Shown piece after piece: positions 7,841 to 16,743 of a stretch of 64,000 nt of DNA (position 1 is the stretch's first letter; each line of letters begins with the position of its first letter). Under the pieces are notes generated by a model, which saw only the letters and a list, made by a program, of their open reading frames with translations, did no database searches and was not told where the DNA came from. The position numbers and the translations under genes are program-made. The DNA lies in assembly GCA_963803295.1 (NCBI GenBank), contig CAWDMC010000004.1:299208-363207 (forward strand), given 5' to 3'. The DNA comes from CAWDMC01 sp963803295 (lineage in GTDB: Bacteria; Acidobacteriota; Terriglobia; UBA7540).

Positions 7841-8367
7841 TGCGCTCACTCCTTCTTCTCTCGGCGCTCGCAACCGCTCCAAGACTAAAGTTCGGGATCA
7901 GAACTCGAGCGGCCAGGCGCGGCCACCCAGCACTAAGGCTTGGCTATATTATACGCGGGTGTCTATCACATTAGCGTTGTGGCCATAACCAAACGCGTCG
8001 GGCGGTCCGCGAGCGCCCAGAACTTCGATTGAATTTCCGCAAATCGCCAGATTACCAGGCCACATGCACCCCGAATTCGCAACGACGCAGGGTGCAAGTC
8101 GGCTTAGTGATTACCGCTTTTGGGCTGTATTGCTTGCTAATAATAAGTGGTTTCATTTTCTCCTTGACTTTCGACAACGACTAAGATACTAGAACGACTA
8201 CGATACTAGGGACGTAGAGATAGACTGGTCGCGGGTGCCGTAAACCGGTAGACCGGGTGGTCCTGTACGCCTTCGCTTCGAGAATCGCAGCAAAAAGTTC
8301 GGCAACACTGGCCAGTTTGGGTTGCGTCGGGCCACAGTGGGCTCCTTTCTGATCGGAGGAAGACACG
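7841..8367. other. Intergenic region upstream of the first Oar-type receptor
   Basis: About 530 bases without a supported gene. The right half should contain the receptor promoter: TTGACT at 8164-8169 is a reasonable -35, and two copies of a 17-bp direct repeat follow (see separate entry). The left half should hold the promoter of the small minus-strand gene. Confidence 0.5.
8177..8210 (+). promoter_or_regulatory. Tandem 17-bp direct repeat in receptor promoter region
   Basis: Two adjacent copies, ACGACTAAGATACTAGA (8177-8193) and ACGACTACGATACTAGG (8194-8210), agree at 15 of 17 positions. They begin just after TTGACT at 8164-8169, overlapping where a -10 box would lie, about 160 bases before the receptor start. 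Position and spacing suggest a regulator binding two helical faces roughly 1.6 turns apart. Confidence 0.4.
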
Positions 8368-11300
8368 ATGAGAAAACTGCATTTCGAATGGCTCCTTCTG
8401 GCGCCAGTAGCTATGGTCTTTGCATCCGGACCGACCGCTTTCGGCCAGGCGGTGACGGGATCCATTACGGGGTACATCACCGATCCCTCCGGTGCCGCCA
8501 TTCCCAGCGCCACTGTTACGGCGACTGCGGCGCAAACCAATGTGGCCACAGCGCGCGCCACGGATTCGTCGGGGATGTACCTGATCACTAATCTTTTGCC
8601 CGGAAGTTACACGATCAAGGTGGAAGCTAAGGGATTTAAGGCTTTCAGCCGGGTAGGGGTGCGATTGGATGTCGGCGGCACGGTACGGACTGACGCCGCC
8701 TTGGAATTGGGCGAAGTCACTCAGCAGATTTCGGTCGAAGGCCGCGCCGTAACATTGGAAACCGAGAAGACCGACGTTTCCCGCGAGTTTAGTACGCAGG
8801 AGGTGGAGAGCCTGCCCGTAATCAACCAAAACGTGACGAACCTGTTCCTCCTGACTCCGGGAGCGATTCCGGACAATGCGCAAATGGGCGAGGGCGAGAA
8901 CCCCTCACAAAACATGCGCACCATGGTGAACGGTACGTGGTCAGGCGCTCAGACCTACACGCTGGATGGTATCTCGGACGTCGCTTATGGCTTTGCAGGG
9001 CTTCAGGTGATTGTTCCAATTCAGGATAGCGTCCAGGAAATGAAGATCACTACCGCTGACTATGACCCGGAGTTTGGCCAGACAGCGGGTATGGTGGCGC
9101 AGTACATCACCAAGTCCGGTACGAACCAATTGCACGGGTCTCTGTTCTATTACAACCGGAACAGCAGCACGTTTGCGGCTGATCCGCTTACGCAGAAAAT
9201 CGCCGGAACGGGGCCACAAGGCAAGGGCTTGGGGGTAGCTCCTTCCAACTTTAATCAATGGGGCGGCAGCCTCGGTGGACCCATAAAGAAAAACAAAGTC
9301 TTTCTCTTCGGTGCTGCTAACTGGAATCGCCTACGGAACAGCGCTTCGATTCTCGCTACGGTGCCCAACGCAGCTTTCCGAGCAGGGGATTTCAGTTCAC
9401 TGGCTTCCACCAACCCGATTTTCGATCCCGCGACAGGAAATGCCGACGGCACCGGGCGCACGCAGTTTGCGTACAACGGAGTGCCAAACGTAATTCCGCC
9501 CGGCCGGATTGACCCTGTCGCCAAGAACTTGATGGCGCTTCTGCCCCTGACTAATACTGGTGCCGCCGACGCCACCAACAACAACTACGTGGGCACCAAC
9601 CACGAACTCTTCAACCAATGGCAAACAGATTCGAGAGGCGACATTAATTTCTCGGATAAGGACAAGTTTTTCACACGCTACAGTATATTCAAAGGGCATC
9701 TGGAAAATCCTCCGCTTTTTGGAGCGGCGGCGGGGGGGCCAGCAGGCGCCGGTGGGGGTACGCTGAGTCCCGAGGTCGGGGATTTTACCCTTCAGCACAC
9801 AGCGCTCAATTGGACCCACACCTTTAGCGGGAACCTGCTGACTGAAGCACGGACCGGTCTGAGTCGTTTTCGTCTGGACGCGGTCAACACGGACTATCAA
9901 CTCGAAACCAATAACAAAGTAGGAATCCCGAATATCAACACGGGGAATCCGTTAGACGGGGGTCTGGCCGGGATCGACGTTCGCGGTCCCGTGGGCGCCT
10001 GGTTCATGGGTATTCTGTCCGGGGTCGGCATCCCCCGCTTTGACCGCACCACCAACATCGAAGCGATCAACAACTGGTCCTGGATACACGGTCCTCATCA
10101 GGTCCGCTTCGGTGCGCAGGTTGTGCGGGAGCGGTTTAATTTTCTTTCGGTGAATGCCAGTTCCCGCGGCAACTTTCACTTCGACCCTACTGTCACGGGC
10201 GCCTCGGGGGCACCCAATTCCGGTTTGGGAATGGCCACCTTCCTTCTGGGCACGCCCTCGTTTTTCGAGCGCGCCATATTTACCCAGTTTCCTCAGGAGC
10301 GGCAGACGCGCTGGGGTGCGTACGGGCAGGACACATGGCGGGCTACTCGCAAGCTCACCTTGAGCCTCGGACTTCGCTGGGATTATTTCACCCCAGTGAC
10401 ATCCGGCAGAAAGGGCGGAATCGCCGACTTCGATCCTGGCTCGGGAAACATACTACTTGGCGGGTTGGGCAGTGTCTCCAAGAGCGCAAACATCTACACG
10501 CCCAAGGATGCCTTTGCACCCCGGTTGGGCATTGCTTACCAGTTAACAGAGAAGACGGTCCTTCGCGCCGGGCTGGGACGAAGCTTCTTCTCCTCTGGTT
10601 ACGACGCGACTTTCTACCATCTCACCAGCTTCTATCCCATAGTCGCTCAGCAGACCATCAGCCAAACGAGTATTTACCAGGGAGTTTTCCCAATCGACCA
10701 AGGCCCGCCGGCGGGTACGCCGCCGCAACTTCCTTCGAGCGGTATCCTTCAGGCCCCCCCGGGTACCCTATTGAAATCGCGTCCCTTCGACTGGAAGATG
10801 GAAACCATGGACTCCTGGAATTTTACCGTTCAGCGCCAACTCGCTAATGACACCACGTTTAGCCTCGCCTACGTTGGATCCAAGGGCACCCACATCGACT
10901 GGCAGTACAACATGAATACTGCTCCGATTGGTCCAGGGCCTCTGCTACAACGTCGTCCCTTCTTCCAGAAGTACGGATTGGATACTACCATCAACTTGCT
11001 TTGTAACTGCTCGGATTCGAACTACAATTCGCTGCAGGCTGAAGTCAAGAAGAGCTACGCCAAGAACCTTGCCTTTACCGCTAACTTCGTGTGGCAAAAG
11101 AGCTTAGGATACTATAACGACAACCCTTATGACAGGAGAGTCGATTACGGGGTGGGGAGCGGCGATAGCGGTGCGGAAGATTCCACCGCACGCGCAGTGA
11201 CTTTTACGCTTGGGCATGTCCTTATACTCCCCTACGGAAAAGGCCAGCACTGGGGGTCTAATGCAAGTGGAATCATGCAAGCCGCTCTGGGCGGATGGCA

Positions 11301-11769
11301 GTTCAGCGGTGTTACCCTTTTCGAGTCAGGTGCGGCGATGGATCCGAATTGGAGCTCCAATGCTACGCTTAACTCCGATATTGCTAACCAGAAGCCTAAT
11401 CGGGTCCCCGGCTGCAATCCCAGCAAGGTTGCCGGTGGACAAAATGCGAGCCACTGGTTTAACCCGGCATGCTATACCGTCCCAGCTCAGTATCAATATG
11501 GCAATACAGCTCCCGGGTCATTGAATGGTCCGCCGGTTGCCAATGCAGATTTCGCACTGTGGAAGGAATTTGGCCTTTCAACCTTCCTGAATCGTGAGAA
11601 GACGGCAATTCAGCTTCGTGTCGAAAGCTACAACGTATTCAACTTGACGAACTTGGGGACTTCAACCTGGGGGCAGTGCGTAGATTGCGCTAACGCGAAT
11701 GTGATCACCAACTTGCAACCTGGCTTCCCCATGCGCCGCTTCGAGTTCGGCTTACATATGCAATGGTGA
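8368..11769 (+). CDS. Oar-like TonB-dependent receptor with carboxypeptidase regulatory-like domain
   Basis: 1133 residues, preceded by a clear ribosome site (GGAGGAAGACACG-ATG). Order: signal peptide (1-28, ending FGQA), carboxypeptidase-regulatory-like beta-sandwich (about 29-125, GSITGYITDPSGAAIPSATV), a plug-like part (about 130-240, with YTLDGISD and EFGQTAGMVAQYITKSGTNQ) and a long outer-membrane beta-barrel ending in an aromatic residue (FGLHMQW). This architecture is the expanded Oar/TonB-receptor type of Acidobacteriota, believed to import oligosaccharides or other large ligands. A close paralogue lies at 23722-27147. The ligand is unknown. Confidence 0.9.
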   Translation: MRKLHFEWLLLAPVAMVFASGPTAFGQAVTGSITGYITDPSGAAIPSATVTATAAQTNVATARATDSSGMYLITNLLPGSYTIKVEAKGFKAFSRVGVRLDVGGTVRTDAALELGEVTQQISVEGRAVTLETEKTDVSREFSTQEVESLPVINQNVTNLFLLTPGAIPDNAQMGEGENPSQNMRTMVNGTWSGAQTYTLDGISDVAYGFAGLQVIVPIQDSVQEMKITTADYDPEFGQTAGMVAQYITKSGTNQLHGSLFYYNRNSSTFAADPLTQKIAGTGPQGKGLGVAPSNFNQWGGSLGGPIKKNKVFLFGAANWNRLRNSASILATVPNAAFRAGDFSSLASTNPIFDPATGNADGTGRTQFAYNGVPNVIPPGRIDPVAKNLMALLPLTNTGAADATNNNYVGTNHELFNQWQTDSRGDINFSDKDKFFTRYSIFKGHLENPPLFGAAAGGPAGAGGGTLSPEVGDFTLQHTALNWTHTFSGNLLTEARTGLSRFRLDAVNTDYQLETNNKVGIPNINTGNPLDGGLAGIDVRGPVGAWFMGILSGVGIPRFDRTTNIEAINNWSWIHGPHQVRFGAQVVRERFNFLSVNASSRGNFHFDPTVTGASGAPNSGLGMATFLLGTPSFFERAIFTQFPQERQTRWGAYGQDTWRATRKLTLSLGLRWDYFTPVTSGRKGGIADFDPGSGNILLGGLGSVSKSANIYTPKDAFAPRLGIAYQLTEKTVLRAGLGRSFFSSGYDATFYHLTSFYPIVAQQTISQTSIYQGVFPIDQGPPAGTPPQLPSSGILQAPPGTLLKSRPFDWKMETMDSWNFTVQRQLANDTTFSLAYVGSKGTHIDWQYNMNTAPIGPGPLLQRRPFFQKYGLDTTINLLCNCSDSNYNSLQAEVKKSYAKNLAFTANFVWQKSLGYYNDNPYDRRVDYGVGSGDSGAEDSTARAVTFTLGHVLILPYGKGQHWGSNASGIMQAALGGWQFSGVTLFESGAAMDPNWSSNATLNSDIANQKPNRVPGCNPSKVAGGQNASHWFNPACYTVPAQYQYGNTAPGSLNGPPVANADFALWKEFGLSTFLNREKTAIQLRVESYNVFNLTNLGTSTWGQCVDCANANVITNLQPGFPMRRFEFGLHMQW

Positions 11770-12058
11770 CGTGGACTGACTTCTCCCGCGGCTCCGCCGC
11801 TTACTGTGCGGAAAGGCTACGCCCTTCGGCAAGTGTCGTCCTGTTGCCCGACACGCCAGTATTTCAGCGGTTGCGGAGAATAAGACATGTTCCCGCGAAG
11901 GCTGAGGTGTAGTCAGCGCAACTTTCGACTAACTCCGACGGAAAGTCCTTGTGGGTGTCCTCATCTGACACCGCCTCTTCCTTGTGGCGACAACCAGGAA
12001 CCACCAAATGGGGTGACTTTCGCCCCGTTTTCTGCGTTCTTCGCAGTTAAAGAACAAG

Positions 12059-13669
12059 ATGTCCCCACACGACGTCATCATCATTGGCGGCGGTCACAAC
12101 GGCCTGGTGGCGGCGACCTATCTCGCCAAAGCCGGACTGAAGCCACTGGTGCTGGAGGGGCGTCCGGTGGTGGGCGGCGCGGCTGTAAACGACGAACTCG
12201 CACCGGGATTTAAGTGCCCGACCCTGGCCCACTCCGCCGGACCGCTCTCGCCCGTGGTCATTAAGGAACTCGGACTGGAGCGCTACGGCCTCGATCTCAT
12301 ACACCCGGATGTCGCCGTTCTTTCACTCAGTCCCGAAGGCCGTGGATTGTTGCTCTACAATGATCCGGCCCGTTCGGCCGAGGAGATCGCCGGGTTCTCC
12401 AAGACGGATGCGGCCAAGTATCTCGAGTTTGACGGTGTACTCAAGAACCTTGCTGCCGTTCTGGTGCGGTTATTCAACGAGCCGCCGCCCTCGATTGATC
12501 ATCCCAGCGTGCGCGATCTTTGGAACCTGGCCAAGGCGGGCAAGAAACTGCGCGATTTCGGTGACAAGGACTTGTTCCGGCTGCTGCGCTGGGTTCCAAT
12601 GCCTGTTGCGGATCTGGTCTCGGAGTGGTTTGAGCATGAACTGGTGCGGGCAACGGTCGCGGCTCGCGGCCTCTTCGGTACTTTCCTGGGGCCCTGGTCG
12701 GCCGGATCAAGTGCGGTGTTGCTCGCTCGCGCGACCCTCGATCCGCACCCGGCGGGCCAACCGTGGTTCGTCAAGGGTAGCATGGGAGCTCTCTCGCAAG
12801 CGTTGGCGAATGCCGCGATAGCAGCGGGTGCTCCAATCCAAACCGGAGCCGAGGTCGCCAAGATCCAGCTCAAGAATGGCGTGGCTAGGGGTGTTGTGCT
12901 GGCTAGCGGCGCAGAGATTGATGCGAAGGCAGTGGTCTCGAACGCCGGCCCACAGCGCACTTTTCTCAAGCTGATTGATCCGCTGGAACTCGATCCCAGC
13001 TTCCTGCTGCGAATGCACAATTATCGGACCATGGGGACGGTTGCCAAGGTCAACCTGGCGCTGTCCGGACTTCCGTCCTTCGTGGCGTTGGACCACGGCG
13101 AGACGACGAAGAGCTTGGCCGGGCGAATCCTCATCGCGCCGGATCTGGAATATATGGAGCGCGCTTTCGACGCGGCCAAGTACGGCCGTTTCTCCGAGGC
13201 TCCGATCCTCGAGATAGCCATTCCCTCGGTCGCCGATCCTTCACTCGCTCCGGCAGGGCGGCATGTCATGTCAATCTATGTTCAGTTCGCGCCTTACAAG
13301 CTCCGATCGGCAGAGGATGGCCGCGCCGCGCCTGACTGGCAGGCACAACGTGAGTCACTCGGCGATGCCGTGATCAAGACGCTCGCGGTCTATGCGCCCG
13401 AACTGCCGTCGCTCATCTTGCACCGTCACGTCATTACCCCTCTCGACCTTGAGCAAACTTACGGCCTCACCGGCGGTCACATCTTTCATGGCGAATTGGC
13501 GCTTGACCAGATGTACACCATGCGTCCGCTGCTGGGCTGGGCGCGCTACCGAACGCCAATCGAGGGTCTGTATTTGTGCGGTTCGGGAACACACCCGGGA
13601 TCGGGGTTGACGGGCTTGTCCGGACGGAACGCAGCACGGGAGATCGTGAAGGATTGGAAAAAGAGATAG
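12059..13669 (+). CDS. Phytoene-dehydrogenase-like FAD oxidoreductase (PYROXD2/CrtI-type)
   Basis: 536 residues. N-terminal FAD motif DVIIIGGGHNGLVAATYLAK followed by the glutamate-rich second strand (LVLEGRPVVGGAAV) and the C-terminal motif LYLCGSGTHPGSGLTGLSGR that closes the FAD site in the CrtI/PYROXD2 family. Such enzymes desaturate or oxidise polyenes and other lipids; no carotenoid cluster is visible here, and the closest architecture is the PYROXD2 branch, whose substrate is poorly known. It stands alone, 290 bases after the receptor gene. Confidence 0.85.
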   Translation: MSPHDVIIIGGGHNGLVAATYLAKAGLKPLVLEGRPVVGGAAVNDELAPGFKCPTLAHSAGPLSPVVIKELGLERYGLDLIHPDVAVLSLSPEGRGLLLYNDPARSAEEIAGFSKTDAAKYLEFDGVLKNLAAVLVRLFNEPPPSIDHPSVRDLWNLAKAGKKLRDFGDKDLFRLLRWVPMPVADLVSEWFEHELVRATVAARGLFGTFLGPWSAGSSAVLLARATLDPHPAGQPWFVKGSMGALSQALANAAIAAGAPIQTGAEVAKIQLKNGVARGVVLASGAEIDAKAVVSNAGPQRTFLKLIDPLELDPSFLLRMHNYRTMGTVAKVNLALSGLPSFVALDHGETTKSLAGRILIAPDLEYMERAFDAAKYGRFSEAPILEIAIPSVADPSLAPAGRHVMSIYVQFAPYKLRSAEDGRAAPDWQAQRESLGDAVIKTLAVYAPELPSLILHRHVITPLDLEQTYGLTGGHIFHGELALDQMYTMRPLLGWARYRTPIEGLYLCGSGTHPGSGLTGLSGRNAAREIVKDWKKR

Positions 13670-14025
13670 GGACTCACCGCAGAGAGCGCGGAGAAGACTC
13701 GAACCTATCGGGCACACTTCGACATATCTACCCCTTCGCTCTTTGCAATCCGTTCCTCAGGTCGGTAGTGTCCCCGGTAGTATCCTACTTTGGATTTTTA
13801 AGTTGCCTTGTTGTACTCGGATGGTCCTGCCAGTCTCCAATATGGCTCGGGGTGTATTGAGCCTCGTCTCATACAGATAACAAACAACGTTTCGTGCAAA
13901 TCGGCACCTACGCGCTCGAAGGTATCGTGGTACTCTACTACTCTACAAAGCCACAAGAACTTGGTCTTTTTCAACACAATATTTTGAAATTGCATCATCT
14001 TCTGTATGCATCTAGCGCTCCTTGG
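13670..14025. other. Intergenic stretch without recognised gene
   Basis: About 350 bases with moderate AT content between the flavoprotein gene and the SDR remnants. Short frames on both strands have no family resemblance. No clear terminator or promoter was identified. Confidence 0.5.
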
Positions 14026-14040
14026 TTAGGCGTTGTAGTT

Positions 14041-14232
14041 CATTGTCTGGACTGATGACGCTGGCTCAGCCTGCGTCAGGCGAACAGGTTGCGGTGCGGT
14101 CCCGGCCGACCAGCATGATCGTACAGTGCTTGGCCAACTCTTGCGCCGTTGGCGCGAACTACGCCGGAGGGCGGGCCGGTGATGATGTAGCCCTTGCGAG
14201 CCAAGGGATTTTCCGAGAGGCTTGCGGCATGG
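14041..14232 (-). pseudogene. N-terminal relic of a short-chain dehydrogenase
   Basis: Read on the minus strand after the end of the larger SDR relic, one frame gives KGYIITGPPSGV (the SDR cofactor glycine motif) and another gives TAQELAKHCTIMLVGRDRTAT, the following helix and strand of the same fold. The two pieces are in different frames, so the gene is frameshifted, and nothing beyond the first ~60 residues remains. Confidence 0.65.
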
Positions 14233-14236
14233 CCCC

Positions 14237-14625
14237 TCACCACGGGATCGTCGTGTTTTCCCAGCGCGTGAACGTACCGGTCGGGCCGTCCGGGCCGAGC
14301 AGGGCAACGTACACCACCTCGCGGGAGCCTCCTCGACAGACTCCGTGCCCTCATATCCGTTGAGGTTGGTTTTGGTGAAGGCCGGTGAGACTAGATTGAC
14401 CTTTATCCCGATCGACTCCAGCTCGACCATCATGGCCAGGGTTATCGCGTAAAGCGCCGTCTTGGACGCGGCGTAAATCGGGCTGAAGAACCTGCGGTGA
14501 GGAGAGGCCGGATCCGAGTTAGTTGCCATCGAGCCGAGGCCGCTTGACACATTGACAATGCGGGCATTCGACGACTCGCGGAGGAATGGCAGTATCGCCT
14601 GGTAAACAGCGAGGGCACCGAACAC
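14237..14625 (-). pseudogene. C-terminal relic of a short-chain dehydrogenase
   Basis: Starts abruptly at VFGALAVYQAILPFLRE and keeps the SDR catalytic strand RIVNVSSGLGS and the YxxxK motif YAASK, then VNLVSPAFTKTNLN. The N-terminal nucleotide-binding part is missing. A one-base frameshift after ESVEEA (near 14320) moves the true C-terminus (VVYVALLGPDGPTGTFTRWE) into another frame, ending with a stop at 14237-14239. Dead gene, directly followed by the N-terminal relic of a second SDR. Confidence 0.75.
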
Positions 14626-14668
14626 GTAAGCCTCTTACCCCCGGTCCTGCAAACCTACCGTCCTCCTC

Positions 14669-16150
14669 TCACTGCGTTGCAGGCTGGATCAGGATCGAGC
14701 TGGCCTGTTCCAGTTTGATCGGCAACCGGCTGCTTACCGACTCGAGGGTATGATGGCTCCAGGCATCCGTCCACTTTGTCGCCTTCCAGGACCGGGGTAA
14801 AACGATGATGGCCTGACGAGTCAGGTCGGTATCGTCGCGAAGGCCCTCTTCCAGATTGGCAGCCAGAATTCGAAGCATCCCATCTTTCGCTCGCCACGCC
14901 GCGACATTCACCGTCTGGTCAAGATCGATCTCCTCCGCATGCAACGCTGCGCTCCCCGAAAGCAGGAAATTCAGCGCGCCCGCCACGAGCGCATAACCCG
15001 CGCCGCTGCCGCCCCAGTCCTCAGAGTCGGTCTCGCGTAGGCCTACCTCGTTCCAGGCGCCGGCCCAAGTCTGATCGACAAAGATATCAAGGTAGCCTTC
15101 CTTGGCTACCGATTCGAGATCCAGGCCATTGGCGTGCCAGTCAGCTACGGCGCTCGCCGCGTTCGAGTACATCATGAGCACTGCCTGGGGATTTGCCGTC
15201 TTGAGTTCACGCACCAATGCGGCGACCCCGGCCGTGGCCTGCCGAATTACCTCAGCTGACCGAGCAAGAGGCCCCCACGGTCCCCGGCGCTGATAAGGCA
15301 CTGGCATCCCGAACGAATCGCGTAGCATGAGCGCGTCGAGTCCCACCGTCTTCGACAGGCTTCCCCATTGGGCTGCGTACGCCTCATGGACCGGCATGCC
15401 CTCGGTGATACCTTTCGGCAAACCGCCCAGCCTGGCCGAGTCCGCAGGTAGCTTGGCACTTGGATCGAAATACGACCCGAAAGGAGATCCCCCGGGCGAC
15501 GCAGGCTGCCACAGAGTAAAGGCTTCCCGGTGGCGTCGGACCCAATCAGGCTCTTCCCCGTAAGCATTCGTCCAGGCATAGTTCAGCATCCCTACTTTGA
15601 AGGCAGGGATGCCGCGCTTTGCGGCCTCCTCGCGCAGTATAGAAGCCAGCTTCTTGACGTCGCCGTAAGTCCACGGATCATAACCACGGTGTGGCAATGT
15701 CTGAGACTTCGCGAATCGCGCCTGCGCCTGGCGCTTACGTTCTTCGGTCGTACCCCGCAGTGGACCCCTTTCGTCAACCCAATGTTGCTCTCCCGACCCG
15801 CGTGGCAAGCTAATCGTCTGCGCCAAATCTCCGGACCACTCCATCACGCATGAGACTGTCCAGCCGATATTGAGGATGACGCCCCGGTATCCCTGAACTC
15901 CCGCATATAACGGCTGGAAATGATCCCAGAACACTCTGACCGATCCGGCAATGTCCTTCTGCTCGAACCAATAGAGATCGATCTCCAGCCAGCGGTCGCC
16001 GGGTATCGAATGAGCTGACCGAGTCACTGCGCCGTGAACGGCCTGACGATCAACTGCGCCAGCGCCGATGGAGAACCCCAGCACCACCGACAGGGTTCTG
16101 AGACCTACAGTGAGTGGATCTGGTAGTGTGCGCAGTCGTCGCATATTCAT
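14669..16150 (-). CDS. Secreted glycosidase-like protein of unknown family
   Basis: 493 residues from the ATG at 16150, chosen for its GAAGGG ribosome site and the signal-like stretch (LRTLSVVLGFSIGAGAV). The body looks like a TIM-barrel carbohydrate-active enzyme: aromatic-rich strands (LEIDLYWFEQKD, GVILNIGWTVS), a candidate acid in VGLDALMLRDSFGMP, VLMMYSNAA, DIFVDQTWAGAWNEV, and a C-terminal small beta domain. I do not recognise the exact CAZy family, so no substrate is proposed. The gene stands near other secreted polysaccharide-related genes. Confidence 0.65.
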   Translation of the reverse strand: MNMRRLRTLPDPLTVGLRTLSVVLGFSIGAGAVDRQAVHGAVTRSAHSIPGDRWLEIDLYWFEQKDIAGSVRVFWDHFQPLYAGVQGYRGVILNIGWTVSCVMEWSGDLAQTISLPRGSGEQHWVDERGPLRGTTEERKRQAQARFAKSQTLPHRGYDPWTYGDVKKLASILREEAAKRGIPAFKVGMLNYAWTNAYGEEPDWVRRHREAFTLWQPASPGGSPFGSYFDPSAKLPADSARLGGLPKGITEGMPVHEAYAAQWGSLSKTVGLDALMLRDSFGMPVPYQRRGPWGPLARSAEVIRQATAGVAALVRELKTANPQAVLMMYSNAASAVADWHANGLDLESVAKEGYLDIFVDQTWAGAWNEVGLRETDSEDWGGSGAGYALVAGALNFLLSGSAALHAEEIDLDQTVNVAAWRAKDGMLRILAANLEEGLRDDTDLTRQAIIVLPRSWKATKWTDAWSHHTLESVSSRLPIKLEQASSILIQPATQ

Positions 16151-16743
16151 CCCTTCGCCTTTTCCCCGGAGAATCGCCGCCCCGCCGTGCACCTGACAAA
16201 GACGCCCTGCCCATCGCCGCGAACCGGCATTCCAGGTGTTCTGGTTCAATTCCCGGAATCGGTGAATTCCTTGGACGGCGCACCCGCAAGACAGCCGCAG
16301 GGCCGGTGAGAGGGTTCAGCGTCATCATTATTTCGCTTTGGCCAGGGAGATTCTAACAGGAAACTGCACCAGTGCAGCTCAAGCCTTACTGGGAGATTGT
16401 TCCCGACGCCCCTGCCAGAGAAGCTGGGAGTCGGCTTTGAGAAAACCTTAGAGAAAGGAGGGCAGCTGCTTCCTGTGGGGTACCAAGCAATCGAATACTA
16501 GGCCGGAGCTTGCGTTGAGCCGTCGGAATTGGGTCGAGAAGGAGCGAATGGTTGGTTCTGGGTCGGTGAATCATCTACCTCTGAATGCGGCTCATTGGGT
16601 TAGCTCTTATCATCCGACGGGGTCCGTCCGCGTTCGGAACACTCCGCGTAATGTCATTCAGTCTTGGGGTCACCTTGGTGTAAACTTCGGGTCACGATTC
16701 CAGCGGTTTCTCAACTTTCCCCGAAGCGTGTGGAGGAAGCCTC
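16151..16743. other. Divergent intergenic region between two secreted-enzyme genes
   Basis: Nearly 600 bases between divergent starts. Frames here show no recognised protein. Both promoters must lie inside, but no -35/-10 pair stands out clearly. Confidence 0.45.

Noticed and set aside
12309..13096. Long frames overlapping the CrtI-like gene on both strands
   Set aside because: Shadows of a clearly conserved gene with good FAD motifs.
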